64,000 nucleotides of DNA from Cerrena zonata (taxonomy: Eukaryota > Basidiomycota > Agaricomycetes > Polyporales > Cerrenaceae): contig JASBNA010000073.1 of assembly GCA_038087015.1 (NCBI GenBank), positions 124,001 through 188,000 of the forward strand, in the 5' to 3' direction. A program made the position numbers and the translations under genes. Below are positions 45,089-56,559 of this stretch, piece by piece. The notes beneath the pieces were generated by a model. That model worked only from the letters and a program-made list of their open reading frames with translations. It made no database searches and had not been told where the DNA came from. Positions within the stretch are counted from its first letter, which is position 1, and each line of letters opens with the position of its first letter.

Positions 45089-48000
45089 TCAGACGGAAGC
45101 GGTGTCATCACCACTTTCGCCGGATTCACCTTCCTTCTACATCAGTGAGTGTTAAACTAGAACATTCGCAAATTAACAAAATGCGTACCATCACAATGTC
45201 CGGGTTGGCATTTGGTTCCGTTGAAGAGGGATCATGAGCTTCCTCATCCTCCGGTAACGTGAGGTTCGCGTAAGCACTCGCCCGAAGTCCATCAACATCA
45301 ACATCTTGCACCTGCAATGCAGGAGCATGTGCATCCAACAAATCTCTCTCTATTTCTTCATCTTGCACTAGAGCTCCAAGGGGCCGCCGTGTGGAACTGA
45401 TTACGGGAGTGTCAACTTGAACGTGACCTTTGTTGGATGAAATGTGAGAGACGACCACTTCGCGGGAGTCCGAGAGGCTACCCTTGTCGGGTGTCTGCAC
45501 TTGGCTTGCCGAAGCACCGTCATGAGACTGTTGAGAGGAGTGACTGTGCTGACCGATACTCTGTCTTTCCTCAAGATCCTTTGCGATTTGTTGCAATGGA
45601 AGCATCTCTTGTCTGATGCTCGAAATGACCATCTCCTCGATTCTTCGGGCGACACTCGTGACTTGGTCTTCGGACAGAACCGCTGTTGTTGGGGGTGTAT
45701 TACGGGCAATCTGCTGCTTGATGACCTCCAATGATACAGATATACCATCGACCTTTACCGACAAGGCTTTCAGGAGCTGCGTATTCGTTTTGCCGATAAT
45801 CAAGGCACATTCAAGTTCGCCAAACAGCTGCTTGACTTCCTCCTTTAGTTCGTCAAACCGGCCCTTCATGGTCTTCCGATTCTTTTCCCATCCGGCGACA
45901 AGCTTCTCTACATTGTCGCAGACTATTTGGACCTGTTGGCGGCTTCGCTCGTCATGAGCTGTTTCCCGATTGAAGTTTGCATTGAGTGTCTCTAGTGAAT
46001 GACGGATATTTTCAACCAATGGCTTTGATAGCGTTCTCCGATAGTTAGAGACATGTATCTAGCAGTGGGGAGGACTCCCACCTTATAAAATGCCGCAAGC
46101 CATGTATCTGAGGAACCCGAACTTGAACTTGCTCGGGATCCGCCGGCGCCTTGTCCTGATTGCCCCTCTTCCTTAGATGATTTTGCCAGAGTCGCAATGA
46201 GGTTGCCGGGCGAGGGAAGGGATGACGATTGGTATCCGACATCTATCAAGTCAGCATCAGTCGGGTCAGCAGCTGCGTTCGATGGACCTGCTGTTGCCGC
46301 CAGCATCATGCGTTCCTCAAGGGTCATTGCCTCCTCTACATTGGTGGCCCGAATTTAGTACTGGAACCAACACCAACACCTGACCGGATCGGACGAAATA
46401 GTACATACCTTCATCCTCTTCGGTGTGAGATGGCACTGGTGTCAGCTTGTGTGTCTTGGACGTGGCTGGTTTGCTTGATGTGGCGACCTGCTTTCCTGCC
46501 TTGGACTTCACCGGTGGGGCTTTTGCGATTTCTTTCACTTTCCCCTTCCCCTTTGCTGTCGGAACAGGGATTGCCTTCGCCTTTCCTTTCTCCTTGGCAG
46601 TACTACTGGCCAACATCTGTATTGGCAAGAGAGAGGTACTTGGGCCTGTAAGTCTGAACCCATCATGGTAATCTGTTGCCCAGATCTGTGGCAGGAGTCC
46701 AGTTTTGATATTCGCATATATTACCGTCAGTCTGCGCCTCACTTCTTGGTTAGGTCCGAGCTTCGGCCACCGTGCTCGAATCGGCCGATCGTCCTTAAGT
46801 GCTTTGAGCATCGAATGAGGGACAGCGTAGTAATTGGGGTCTTTGATGAAGCTCAAGGCATCCTTCCAAATTTCCTGAATTTTCTCCGCCGATAAGGTAC
46901 GCTTCAAGAGCGGCGCGAGTCTCTTAGGGAATGGGGGCAATACAACCCCAGTGTAGTCGGGGAGGACTTCAATAGGTCCTTTTTCGGACTCGAGGCCTAG
47001 GACCGCGGCAGCATGGTGAATGATGGTAATAAAGCGACACCAGCCAGCATCCTTCATGTTACCCTTACCGACCTTAGGACACAAGGAACACCCTTGAGAC
47101 CGTGTTTTACAAAGCACGCATCCATGAAAATACGCCAAGGCGACAATGCAGGGTTGTTGTGCAGAGACACAATTGCGACAGGCTACAGGCTACAGACTGG
47201 TGAGAAATAGATCCTATGTGTTTGGTTAGGACTTACCGAGATTTGAGTAACAACAAGCGACTTAAGGAAGGGATTCTGTTCCAGGAAAGCCAACGAGGCG
47301 GCTATAACAAGGGGAATCAGAGCCTGGTTAGCGTCGCATGGTGTAGAGTAGCACTGACTGAGGCTATTCTCGTCCCAATTGTGATTCGGCCCTCCTTCCA
47401 ACTGGTACAAATCAAATGAGAATCAAATGAGAAAGAAGGGACAATATCCATAAACTTCTTTGCTTACATGGAGGTGCTCTACGTCTTCAACTTCGTCATC
47501 TTCGCGGAGGAATAAGTTCCTCTTTTCCTTCGGCGGCTCTATCTCTTCCACCTCATCCTCGATAATTGCTTTCGACTTCTTCTTCTTCTTCTTCTTCTTC
47601 ATCTTCTTCTCCTCCACCTTCGGCGGCTGTATCTCTACCACTTCATCATCGTCTGTCCCTGTTAGGGTGGTCAAGGCGACCAATAAGCAATAACGTAACA
47701 AACAAGGATTGGGATATTTTACCTTGTTCCTCAACAACACCCTTGCTATCTTCAGGATCTTCATCTAGTCGATCTTGATGATCCGCCTTATGCAATGGCT
47801 CTGTATCGTCCTCGTTGTCCAACTCCAGATCGCTCTGCGCTTCTTTATTCCCTGGTAAGGCTTCTTGGTCTGCAGGAGAGGTCTGCACCTGGTCATAGGA
47901 GCCCGTAGATTGATACTTCTGGTGGTCCAGCATCACTCGACTGGATGAGGGTTCGGGAACCTCTTCAACTTGGGCGTCCGACGGAGCGAGACGAACTCGC

Positions 48001-48989
48001 TTCATGGCTGGTTTACCCTGGGGAGAATCGGAAACGCCTACCAGGTCTGCCTGTGGTACGGATGGCTGATCCCTCTCACTAGCAGTTGAAGCACGAGGAC
48101 GTTTTTCTAACATAATATTAGCCACACACCCTAATTCTGAAAAGAGGATCATACTTCGTAGATCGGGTTGTACCTCCTTGCCCTCCTCTTGACTTTCTGA
48201 GTTCACGTTGTCTACCTCCATCGCGTCTTTGGCTCTGAATACCATCTCCGGCTGGTCCCACACAAGATGAATATCTTCTACAATAGCCCACCCTGCAGGT
48301 GATCCAGGTATGTAGGCATAACGCTGCAAGAGATCTTCTTTACTGTAGAGATATGTCCACGCAGTGGCACGTGTGTACGGATGTACGTTGGTAGAAAATA
48401 CAAGTTCTTGGCCACCATTGTTCTTTCTGCGGGTGTTGAATTTTTCGACTGTCCACAACATAAGCAACGAGCAGACTGGTTAAATGTAGAACGCTTACCG
48501 AGCCTCAACCAGAAGGCGTCCTCTGCACGAATAACGTCATCAAAACACCCGAGACATTGGGGCCCGACTAAAATGTTCTTAGTGCTACTCAACACCTCGC
48601 CTTTAACTTCGAATACGTTCAGATAGTCGACCTTTCGGGCTGGATCATTCCGAGCTAGTCCCCTGTTGTGTTCGTGGAAACAGGCCACAACGATATAGGG
48701 AAGCCGCACTCGGATGGGACATCCATCAGTTACGTCCGGACTGATAGCAGAAGCATATTGCGATTTCTAAGCAGGTATTAGTATCACTCGTTACTGTTAG
48801 CATCTATAAACCTACAAGGAATACTACCAGGGCTTTAAAGTAAGAGTCGGCCTCTTTCTTTGACATGTTGTCAGGAGCAAGTAAAATAGCTTCCCTCGCA
48901 ACGAAGCTTGCTCTCCACAATGCGACTTCTGCTCCCCTCCAATGGCTTCCGCCTTCCATATTCAAGCCTTGATGATTGCGGATAGACAT
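45089..48989 (-). CDS. large Cys-cluster and coiled-coil cargo protein
   Basis: I read this as one minus-strand gene of roughly 1,000 residues, from MSIRNHQGLNMEGGSHWRGA to GESGESGDDTASV. The order is a region with LGCFDDVIRAEDAFWLRLG and YTRATAWTYLYSKEDLLQRY; an acidic Ser/Glu/Lys linker with a Lys run (KMKKKKKKKKSK); a zinc-like cluster in which CRNC, a further Cys, CVLC and CSLC lie within about 35 residues; a basic region (KEKGKAKAIPVPTAKGKGK); and a C-terminal coiled coil (NIRHSLETLNANFNRETAHD to LPLQQIAKDLEERQSIG). It may instead be two or three genes. The joints near 47200-47450 and 46330 are the weak points. The family is not recognised. A DNA- or chromatin-associated role is likely from composition only. 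Confidence 0.5.
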
Positions 48990-49252
48990 TTCTAAAGGTT
49001 AAAAACTGGTATAAGAGAGAAACTAGAGTATTTCAGATGGCGGTAGCTAGGAAAGTGTGAGCGGTCAAATTACCTGCCGATCATGGTCAGCCAATCAGAA
49101 TCATCCCCCTATCTGACTACATTTGGCTATCGCTAAGATCAGTACACTTCCTGCTTGCGTTTCTACCTTGCACCACGATGTGAACTCGATCTCATGACAA
49201 GAAAGGGCCCGCACAACCTCCCCCACCAGTCAAACACAAACGACAACCGGTA

Positions 49253-51506
49253 ATGTATTTGGCTCGGCTTGAAGAAGAACTCCTGGCCAGTGCGCAGCGT
49301 CATAAGTTGGGCACTGTGTTCAAAGCGGGAGACAGGGAAACATTAGGTGACCGAATTCTCCCTCGACAGCCTAGTGGATCCAATGTTGGACCAATCCCAC
49401 CAAGCGGTCAGTTGTTCCATGTTACAATAATGCGAAAAGACTCACGTTCATGACTGTAGCTGATGTTGTAGAGTCTGATGACTCTGAGGATACCGATGAG
49501 TAGGTTACCAATCTGGAATAAACAGAGCCTTTCACCATAAGCTCACGCTATCCTTTAAAATGTAGCCATCAGCAATCCCCATTTCTCTTCGATGCACACC
49601 CTCTCCCTACTTCTGGAACACTCACTTCACATGAAGTGGCTATTTTCCATAGCGGAAGTGTACCCGACAGAGAAGAGACGGCATCTAGATCATCCACCCC
49701 TCCTTCATCTCGATTCAAATTTCGCAATATTGCTGCATCTTCAGGCGGAGACCAGTCTCCAGCTTCCTTCGTGAGTTCCTAATGATGTAAAGCAGTTCCA
49801 GCGAGACTAATTTACTTCTCATTACAAAAGTCTCTCCCACATCCGTTGACTCCCCTCAGTCTCCAACAGGTCAGACCTCCAAGCCCCTTGAATGACCTCA
49901 TCGATCGCGACTCGGGTGACTCCAGTGAAGATGGTCAACCTAGCCCATTTACGTTTACACCACAACATTCCGACGCCGAGAGCAGTGGTCCTGCTAGCCC
50001 GGTGAACTTGGACATTATATCTTTTGACAACGAGGTTAATCCCCCAACCCAGTCAATTTCCGCTGACCAAGACTCAGGCGATGATAGCGATGACAGCCTC
50101 CCAAGCCCATTCCATTTCTCTTCCCAGCACTCTGAGGATGAGAGCGACAATATCCCTCAAAGCCCATTCCGTTTCCCTGGCAACCAGTCGGCTGAGGAAA
50201 GCGATGATACCCCTCCAAGCCCATTTCGCTTCACTCATAACTTGGGCGGGGAAAGCGACAATACTCCCCCAAGCCCATTTCGCTTTGGTCACTGCTCGGG
50301 CGAGGATAGTGACGACCACTTGGGCGAGGATAGTGACGACCACTTGGGCAAGGATAGTGAGGAACCTCCAGCAAGCCCATTCTCCTTCTCGGATAAAGGC
50401 GCGGACGACGATGCTGATAGTCACCCTCCGAGTCCATTTAATCTCTTGGGCCAACACCGGGGTCATGAATTCGATGATCCCCTCGAACATTCTTCCAACT
50501 TAGACAACCAGGTGGCAGATGAAGACAGCAGTGATCGCAATCCGAGTCCATTCCTTTTTGCGACTGGGAACAACATCCACGGACGCCGTGCTGCCTCAGT
50601 AGGCGACGTCGGATTCAGTTTCATTTCTGGACACCCATCTTCTACACTTCGGGCATCCCCTGAGCCTGAGAATGTTTTATCGGACGAAGATCTCCGGATC
50701 CATGCAATTGAGATCTGGCACCAGCGGTACAAGCATATGTTCCCTGAAAAGCGCTATCCTTCCTCACACGTGAATGCTCCGGAGCCTCTGCTTTCAAAGG
50801 TATCCAGCAGGGATATCGAGCAACACCAAATGTCATTCCATAGGTACCTCGAATACCTTCGCCAACGAGACTTGTCAGGTGTTGGTAGGCAAGATGAGGA
50901 GGATAATGCGGTAATGATTATTCATGACTCAACCACCACTATAATTTATAACTTACATCATTTTAGCATCCCGAATCCGGTCGGAACGTTAACTCTGAGG
51001 ATAAGGGGAAGGGAAAGCTTTTTGTAAGGGTTATTTCACTACAGCACAAGCATTTATGTGATGAATCTCACTCTTGCAGGATGAGGAATATATCCTACAT
51101 GACAGTACGTCGGCCGATAGGAGAATAACCCCAGTAAGTTAAGCTGATCTCAAACACTTTTTGCTAGTCTAACAAAGTTGTAAAGCGACCCGACTCTACA
51201 TTATGGTCCGATTATCTTCAAGGCGTCGCAGGTATTCACTCCCTAAGTATGTTGCATTGCTTCAGCGTTAATCCTGGAGCATTGCAGGAGGATTTTGAAA
51301 TCCCATACTGCACCCTCAAACGGCGTCGCTCCAATTCGTTGTTGGACTTACCTCGGGCTACCAGTCATAGTGAAGCAATCTCCAACACGATTGCACTCTC
51401 AGAAGACCTTGAGGATCGCCTGTCTTTGCTTCAGGATCGCACCTTCGAACAGTTTAACTATTCTGTCTTGGCTCGTCTTGATACTTATAAGGACCTGAGA
51501 ATGTAA
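49253..51506 (+). CDS. acidic SPF-repeat cargo protein
   Basis: A spliced gene starting MYLARLEEELLASAQRHKLG. The main exon (about 49830-50925) encodes at least nine imperfect repeats of about 20 residues built on a core SPFxF, preceded by acidic Ser/Asp stretches (for example ESDDTPPSPFRF, ESDNTPPSPFRF, DADSHPPSPFNL). After this come IHAIEIWHQRYKHMFPEKRY and HQMSFHRYLEYLRQRDLSG, both probably helical. Further exons end in TLKRRRSNSLLDLPRATSHS and LEDRLSLLQDRTFEQFNYSV. No enzymatic domain is seen. Regular acidic-Ser-Phe repeats resemble disordered interaction motifs, possibly kinase or chromatin-factor docking sites, which is inference. A start at 49253 is the first in-frame Met that splices in phase. 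Confidence 0.6.
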
Positions 51507-52118
51507 TTTAATGTATTATACGTCAAATAGAATGTGAACTATGCCTTTAACATGAGGGAATTGGGGACACTACAGATCCTAAAGATAATGACTGGCAATG
51601 GTTTTTAAACACGAGTAAGTCGTCGGTATAGGCAAGTTTTCCTCTCGGGTCACACCAAACAAGTTTGCAGATTCCTCGGCCAAGAGCACGGTCTGAATAG
51701 GCTCTCTAATTATACCAGAAAAAAACCCGCTCAGAATTCATCTTCATCCCGAACGCCAACTTCGTCCGACCGCCTGCGTCCTTTGTGATTTGTCTCGTTT
51801 TACCGATCTTATCATCATCGCTATATTCTATCCGCTTTCGCATATGAAGATGTATATTGAATGACTGATTTCATTCTTTCGCATCCCTTGGTCCAGCTTA
51901 CATTGGTGTTATGGATTGTGTTCATGCCGCGATCTCATATTCTCTATTACTTGGCGACTACAAAATCGCTATGTTCCTTTGACTCTCTCATACGCATCAG
52001 GAATACTTTTCTTGGTTATACCCCTGTAATACATTGGAGAATAGATTACATTAGACTGTCTCTACACATTGAGCGAATCTGAACTACCTGACATAGAATA
52101 TATCATGAAGGAGCTACC
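51507..52118. other. intergenic region between convergent cargo genes
   Basis: I see no gene. A 73-residue hydrophobic frame at 51861-52082 lacks splice partners and motifs and looks like chance. Confidence 0.45.
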
Positions 52119-53404
52119 CTACTTTCTTACCGTTTTCTTTCCTCTTCCTTGAGACTTTATGTTATCTTGCAAAAACGGGTTAGACTCTCCGAAAACTTCA
52201 TTCTGTGGGGTTTGTGAGCTGTGTTGAAGGTATTCCTCGATCTGAGCGATACTCTCCCTCCTCACCCGCTGCTCTACCTCTATCTCTAATTGTTGAACCC
52301 GTAGCTGGAGGAGTTCGTGTTGTTGCTGCTCGATTCGCTTCTGCAATACATCCCGACTGAATGCAGCCAGCTCATTCGACCGATTTAGGGTGTGTGAAAG
52401 CGCTGCAGGTGCGGATGAGGATGCTGTGAGACGAGGTGCTTGCAGAGGTACTTGTAGAGCATGGGAGAGAGGCTGTTGGGTTGCACTGTGCTGCGAATGA
52501 GGGACTGAAGACATAGGCCCGAAGTCGGGAGCCATGAAATTACTCGGGGTAAGATTGTATGGACCTGGTTGACGTTCCACCGACTTGGAGGAATGGAGTT
52601 GTTGCTTTGGCATGATCGACAGATACGGTGAGATCTCGTTCAGCGCTGTCGAAATAACGCGACTTGGAGGGCCTATGCGAAGAACCGGAGAGCCTGCAGT
52701 GGTAAGTCGGAGGCAATGAAATGAGACCAAATCATATGCGTACTTGTGGGTTGCTTGTACTTTGGGATCTCCACCGCCACGGTCATTCTCCTCCCTGCTG
52801 AAGATGAAGCTGATGAAGTGACTCGCTTCGGTGGAGGAGGGGCTCTTGATGGTGAGATATCCTCGGCCGCTCCTACGCCCGACTGCTCACGAGCCCGCTT
52901 TCGTGTTACAGGGCCGGTATAGGGTGAGTCGACTTGAATGTCACCGGCTGACTTTCGTCTTCGAGCTCCCCGAGATTGGGACAACAGACCAGCATCTCCG
53001 GTTTGAGCCATAGGGCGAGACGAGGGTATCTGTTGACCGTTCCGCGAACTATCGACTGGTGCCAACACACCAGCAAACGATCTCCAATCCTCGCTCCAGT
53101 TCGAGGATACGTATCTTCGCAACACTTCCAGACCGCCGTCTACATCCTTGGATGTTCCTTTACTGCGCATTTCAGTAAGGTTTGCGTCGGTCTATGGGGT
53201 AAAATCAGATCTTCGGCTCCGATCTACTAGATGATTCGAGAACGAAAAGCATACCAGGATTGGGAGAACACGCACAAACCATTGTTGTGTCTCCAACGAT
53301 CCTGACCGGTGGAGATCCAACATGGTGTTCGCCCATTGAGTAAATGTCGATTTCCAACCACCTTGAGGCTTGCCTCTGTCAGTTTGAGGAATGTCTTGTG
53401 ACAT
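52119..53404 (-). CDS. coiled-coil cargo protein, paralogue A
   Basis: Exon 1 (from ATG 53404) reads MSQDIPQTDRGKPQGGWKST then TQWANTMLDLHRSGSLETQQ. Exon 2 reads NLTEMRSKGTSKDVDGGLEV, NWSEDWRSFAGVLAPVDSS, SPYTGPVTRKRAREQSG and RRMTVAVEIPKYK. The last exon has a Pro/Gln/Ser-rich region and a coiled coil (SRDVLQKRIEQQQHELLQLR, EQRVRRESIAQIEEYL), ending GRGKKTVRK at 52119. It is the intact member of a three-gene family (with 32926-33983 and 54026-55025). The in-frame ATG further upstream (53536) is less likely because the paralogues begin at this point. The function is unknown. The basic patches suggest nuclear localisation. Confidence 0.7.
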
Positions 53405-54025
53405 TGGTTTCAGCTTCAAGCGAATGTAGGGATATGTAGATGGCACGATCTCGGGATTGGCTTCCACTGAGGTTCGGGTCAATATTATAGTTACCGGCCG
53501 GCCCTGGGTCCCGCTACTCAGACCTGTTGGAATCAATAAGGCAATATTAAATTAAAGTGTTTCTATATGTACGTGATCATAAATCAGTCATTCGGGGTCC
53601 CAATGATAGCTTTGCTTAAGTAGAAACCATTTCCATGCGACTATACATTTCAAGGACTACGTAAACAATGTATAATAGTATCAGTAAGGGAATAGTACAA
53701 GCGGTGTATAAGAATTATTGGAGGAGGTATATACAATGCAAGCAACGACTGTGGAATCCAAGAAATAAGCGGTACAACTGTTATTACAATTCAAGAAATG
53801 AGTATTAAGATCAAGAAGCTAAAGTGGCACCAATGTTCATAAGTGTGGAGAGTTGTAGATGTATTGGGAGTTTACTGTCAATATCTATCAAGAAAATGGC
53901 GGAAGTTAGCGTAGTGGGAGGGACTGCATCTGTAGCGTTTGAAAGACTGTAAGCGGATGTTAGCGGAATGAGACAGCGAGCGACCATCGATAAGATACAT
54001 ACCTTCCACAGCAGTCGCAAGAGAA
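53405..54025. other. intergenic region
   Basis: This is the promoter region of paralogue A and the 3' flank of paralogue B. It contains no gene or repeat that I recognise. Confidence 0.45.
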
Positions 54026-55025
54026 TTACTCGCTGTCCCACTCTGTCTCCTCCTCAAGTTTCACCTCGTGTTCCTCATCGCTCAACTGCAAGTAAGATCG
54101 AATGTTAGAGATACTTTCCCGTGTGGCATGCTCTTTGGTATCCAAGTCCATTCGGGTTAGTTCGAGCTGGAAAATCTTGCTCTCTTGTTTTTCGAGTTGC
54201 TTGTGTAACGCATCCCGACTGAACCTTCCCAACCGCATCGGGTCCGATGGTCCAGCTCGTGATGAAGAGCCTTCCATAGGGTCCGGACGAGGTTGGTGAG
54301 ATGTGGACGCAGTCGGCTCATGGGACCGTGCAACTCTAACACCTGGTCGGGATGACTGACCCGAGCCACTCTTGGTGAATGAGATTGCACGTCGCCCTCT
54401 AGAGATCGCTGGTATGGCGATATAAGTGCGCGTTATGGAGTCTGGATCAGAATACGTACCGACTTCATCTTCCTCGTCGTTGGATGCGATCGTCGCTCGT
54501 TTTGCAAGTCCTCTCAGTAGTTCTCCGCGAGCTCGCCGTTTGGACTGAATGTCTTCCTCGCGTTCGATTCGCGCACGCTCGGCCGATCGTCGTCTTTCTG
54601 CAAAGCGACGCGGCGGGCCTATCCGCATGGTGCCACCAGCTGGGGCGGGAGAACGAGAATCGCGACGCTGTTCCAACGTTCGGTTTTCTAAGTTGGGAGC
54701 CAAACAACCAGCGTATGGCCTGTAGTCCTCCACCCAGATGTCTTCCACATGTCCACACAGCAGCGTCATCCCCTCCTCTACTTCCATCTGCGTGCCTCTG
54801 TCTCTGAAGCGATTCAAGTTCGCTTCAGTCTGATTTTCGTAGTGTGATTAGTTGTTATTATTCTAGCATGAGAACACTTACCACCATGGGTAGTACGGAT
54901 TCGAAGAATGTCAGGGCAGACACGGATCCCGTGCGGTGGAGGTGGACCATCGCCAGTGCCCAGGTTTCGAAAGTGGTCCTCCTGTTATCACGAATTAGAT
55001 CCGCCTCAGATTTGATTCGTTGCAT
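54026..55025 (-). CDS. coiled-coil cargo protein, paralogue B
   Basis: Two or three exons encode about 290 residues. The N-terminus (MQRIKSEADLIRDNRRTTFE, then LHRTGSVSALTFFESVLPMV) aligns with the first exon of paralogue A. TEANLNRFRDRGTQMEVEEG follows in the position of A's TDANLTEMRSKG. The middle is Arg-rich (RRFAERRRSAERARIEREED). The C-terminus has the family coiled coil (SRDALHKQLEKQESKIFQLE, HATRESISNIRSYL) and an acidic end EEETEWDSE. It is more divergent from A and C than they are from each other. I choose the ATG at 55025 over 55136 from this alignment. Confidence 0.65.
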
Positions 55026-55280
55026 GTCGATCGGAGATGAATTGTAATAGAGAGGATGGTGAAGAGATGGTGGTTTATTCTTCGAAACGTTGCCGCGCAG
55101 CTTAGCGGTCTTGATCCTGATACAGTCATGACTCATATCCCACTACTAGTGCACTACGTCATGGGAGAATCGCGCCGATCACTTACCGGATACTGCCGGA
55201 TACGGGCGGTATAACCATACAGGGCCTTATGTCAGGTAAATGAGTAAAGGAGTAACGGGGAAAGCCAACCCGAGCGTACG

Positions 55281-55370
55281 TATGTCGGACGAGCACATGT
55301 ATGTCGGGCGAGCATATGTATGTCGGGCGAGCATATGTATGTCGGGTGAGCATATGTATGTCGGGCGACA
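55281..55370 (+). repeat. 19-bp tandem repeat containing TCGGGCGA
   Basis: Units start at 55281, 55300, 55319, 55338 and 55357 with the consensus TATGTCGGGCGAGCATATG. The array is contiguous, with no spacers, so it is not a CRISPR array. It supplies three exact copies of the octamer TCGGGCGA and lies just inside the right CCGA array. Confidence 0.9.
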
Positions 55371-55745
55371 GGTTGAGCTGGTGACTAATTTGAGACAGGT
55401 CGTCAATCGCCCGACCGTTGACCTGAAGTCAACATCGCTCCAGCTCTGATCGTACTACTGACATCCGAGATTCTACCATTTGAGCCTGCTATCCATTAAC
55501 TAGGGCAAGCAGAGATATAGAGGCGAGAACTAGTCAAAATGCTTCCTCCCAACTTAATTAGCCGGCGTTCTCTCAAAGTTAGTCTGGCCGAATATACTGT
55601 CCGACTTCTGCTCGATATTGAGCAATCCGTGTGTGCTACGCGAGTTTTGCTTTGAACTCAGACAGACCGAGAGCGACAGCCGATAATATTCTAATCCGTC
55701 ATCCGCGCGACTCAACCATCCTAATTTTCATGATCAAGGTCAGTT

Positions 55746-56138
55746 CCGAAGTACCAATCCGAATTTGACTTCTAAACGCCAAGATCCGAGTCTGCTATCC
55801 GACATTTGTCCCAGTCGTGGTTGACCGAGAAATTCATCCGAAAACTGTTCGAAATGTAATCTCCCGAGCTAATCATCCGACAGCGTCTCACATTGGACTA
55901 TCCCGAAGATTTAATCCGAAGGTAACTCAATATCATAATGTCCGAGTCTGTCGTCCGAAATTTGAGTCAACTTGGACCGACCGACATTTGTTGCCGAAGA
56001 CGAATTCAGATACGTTTCCCCGACTGAATTACACGACATATTCAACCATGTAGTAGTACCCGATGCTACAATCCGAGGTCACCTCGCGATATTTGTACCC
56101 GACTAGACAAAGTGGTACAGACCGACTGATGTACCCGA
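55746..56138 (-). repeat. right 13-bp-phased CCGA array (mirror of left TCGG array)
   Basis: CCGA sites lie at 55746, 55759, 55786, 55799, 55825, 55838, 55864, 55877, 55903, 55916, 55942, 55955, 55981, 55994, 56020, 56060, 56073, 56099, 56122 and 56135. Pairs 13 apart (CCGA-N9-CCGA) recur every 39 bp. Less regular CCGA sites extend back to about 55600. The flanking sequence between sites is largely different from the left array, so the spacing is better conserved than the bases. No gene is seen in 55371-56559. Confidence 0.85.
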
Positions 56139-56559
56139 CTATCGCCCCCACTGCTCTCGTCGACTGTCTACCAGTAACATGCTCGTGTCATAGCTACATT
56201 GTGTCGCTCTCCACCTTTCACATCCGGTGACATGTTGTCGAACGTATACTGTCGTCCGATGCAGTTCCACCCGACTGAAGATTGAACCCGACTAGCGAAC
56301 TGTAGGCTGGGATGGAATTGAATTGTCCTGCTGCAGTACCTTGGGATCATTCTCCCCATATTACTACCTATATTGACGGTTGGAATATCATTTTCCGATG
56401 TTCGAAATCATATCCAATCGCAAGATAGACCTTGCCTACCTCGATGTCGCATCTGATTCATGCTGTATTTTTGCCACTATGCCATGTTTACATATGCATA
56501 CGACTGATATGTGACAATAATAATTTCAACATTCTTATACAGTACTCCACCCATACCAA

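Noticed and set aside
49935..50490. Minus-strand frames opposite the SPF-repeat gene
   Set aside because: They are shadows of the repeats on plus. The plus strand has the coherent repeat unit, start and splice sites.
55281..55370. Possible CRISPR array
   Set aside because: The 19-bp units are contiguous without spacers, and the genome is eukaryotic.
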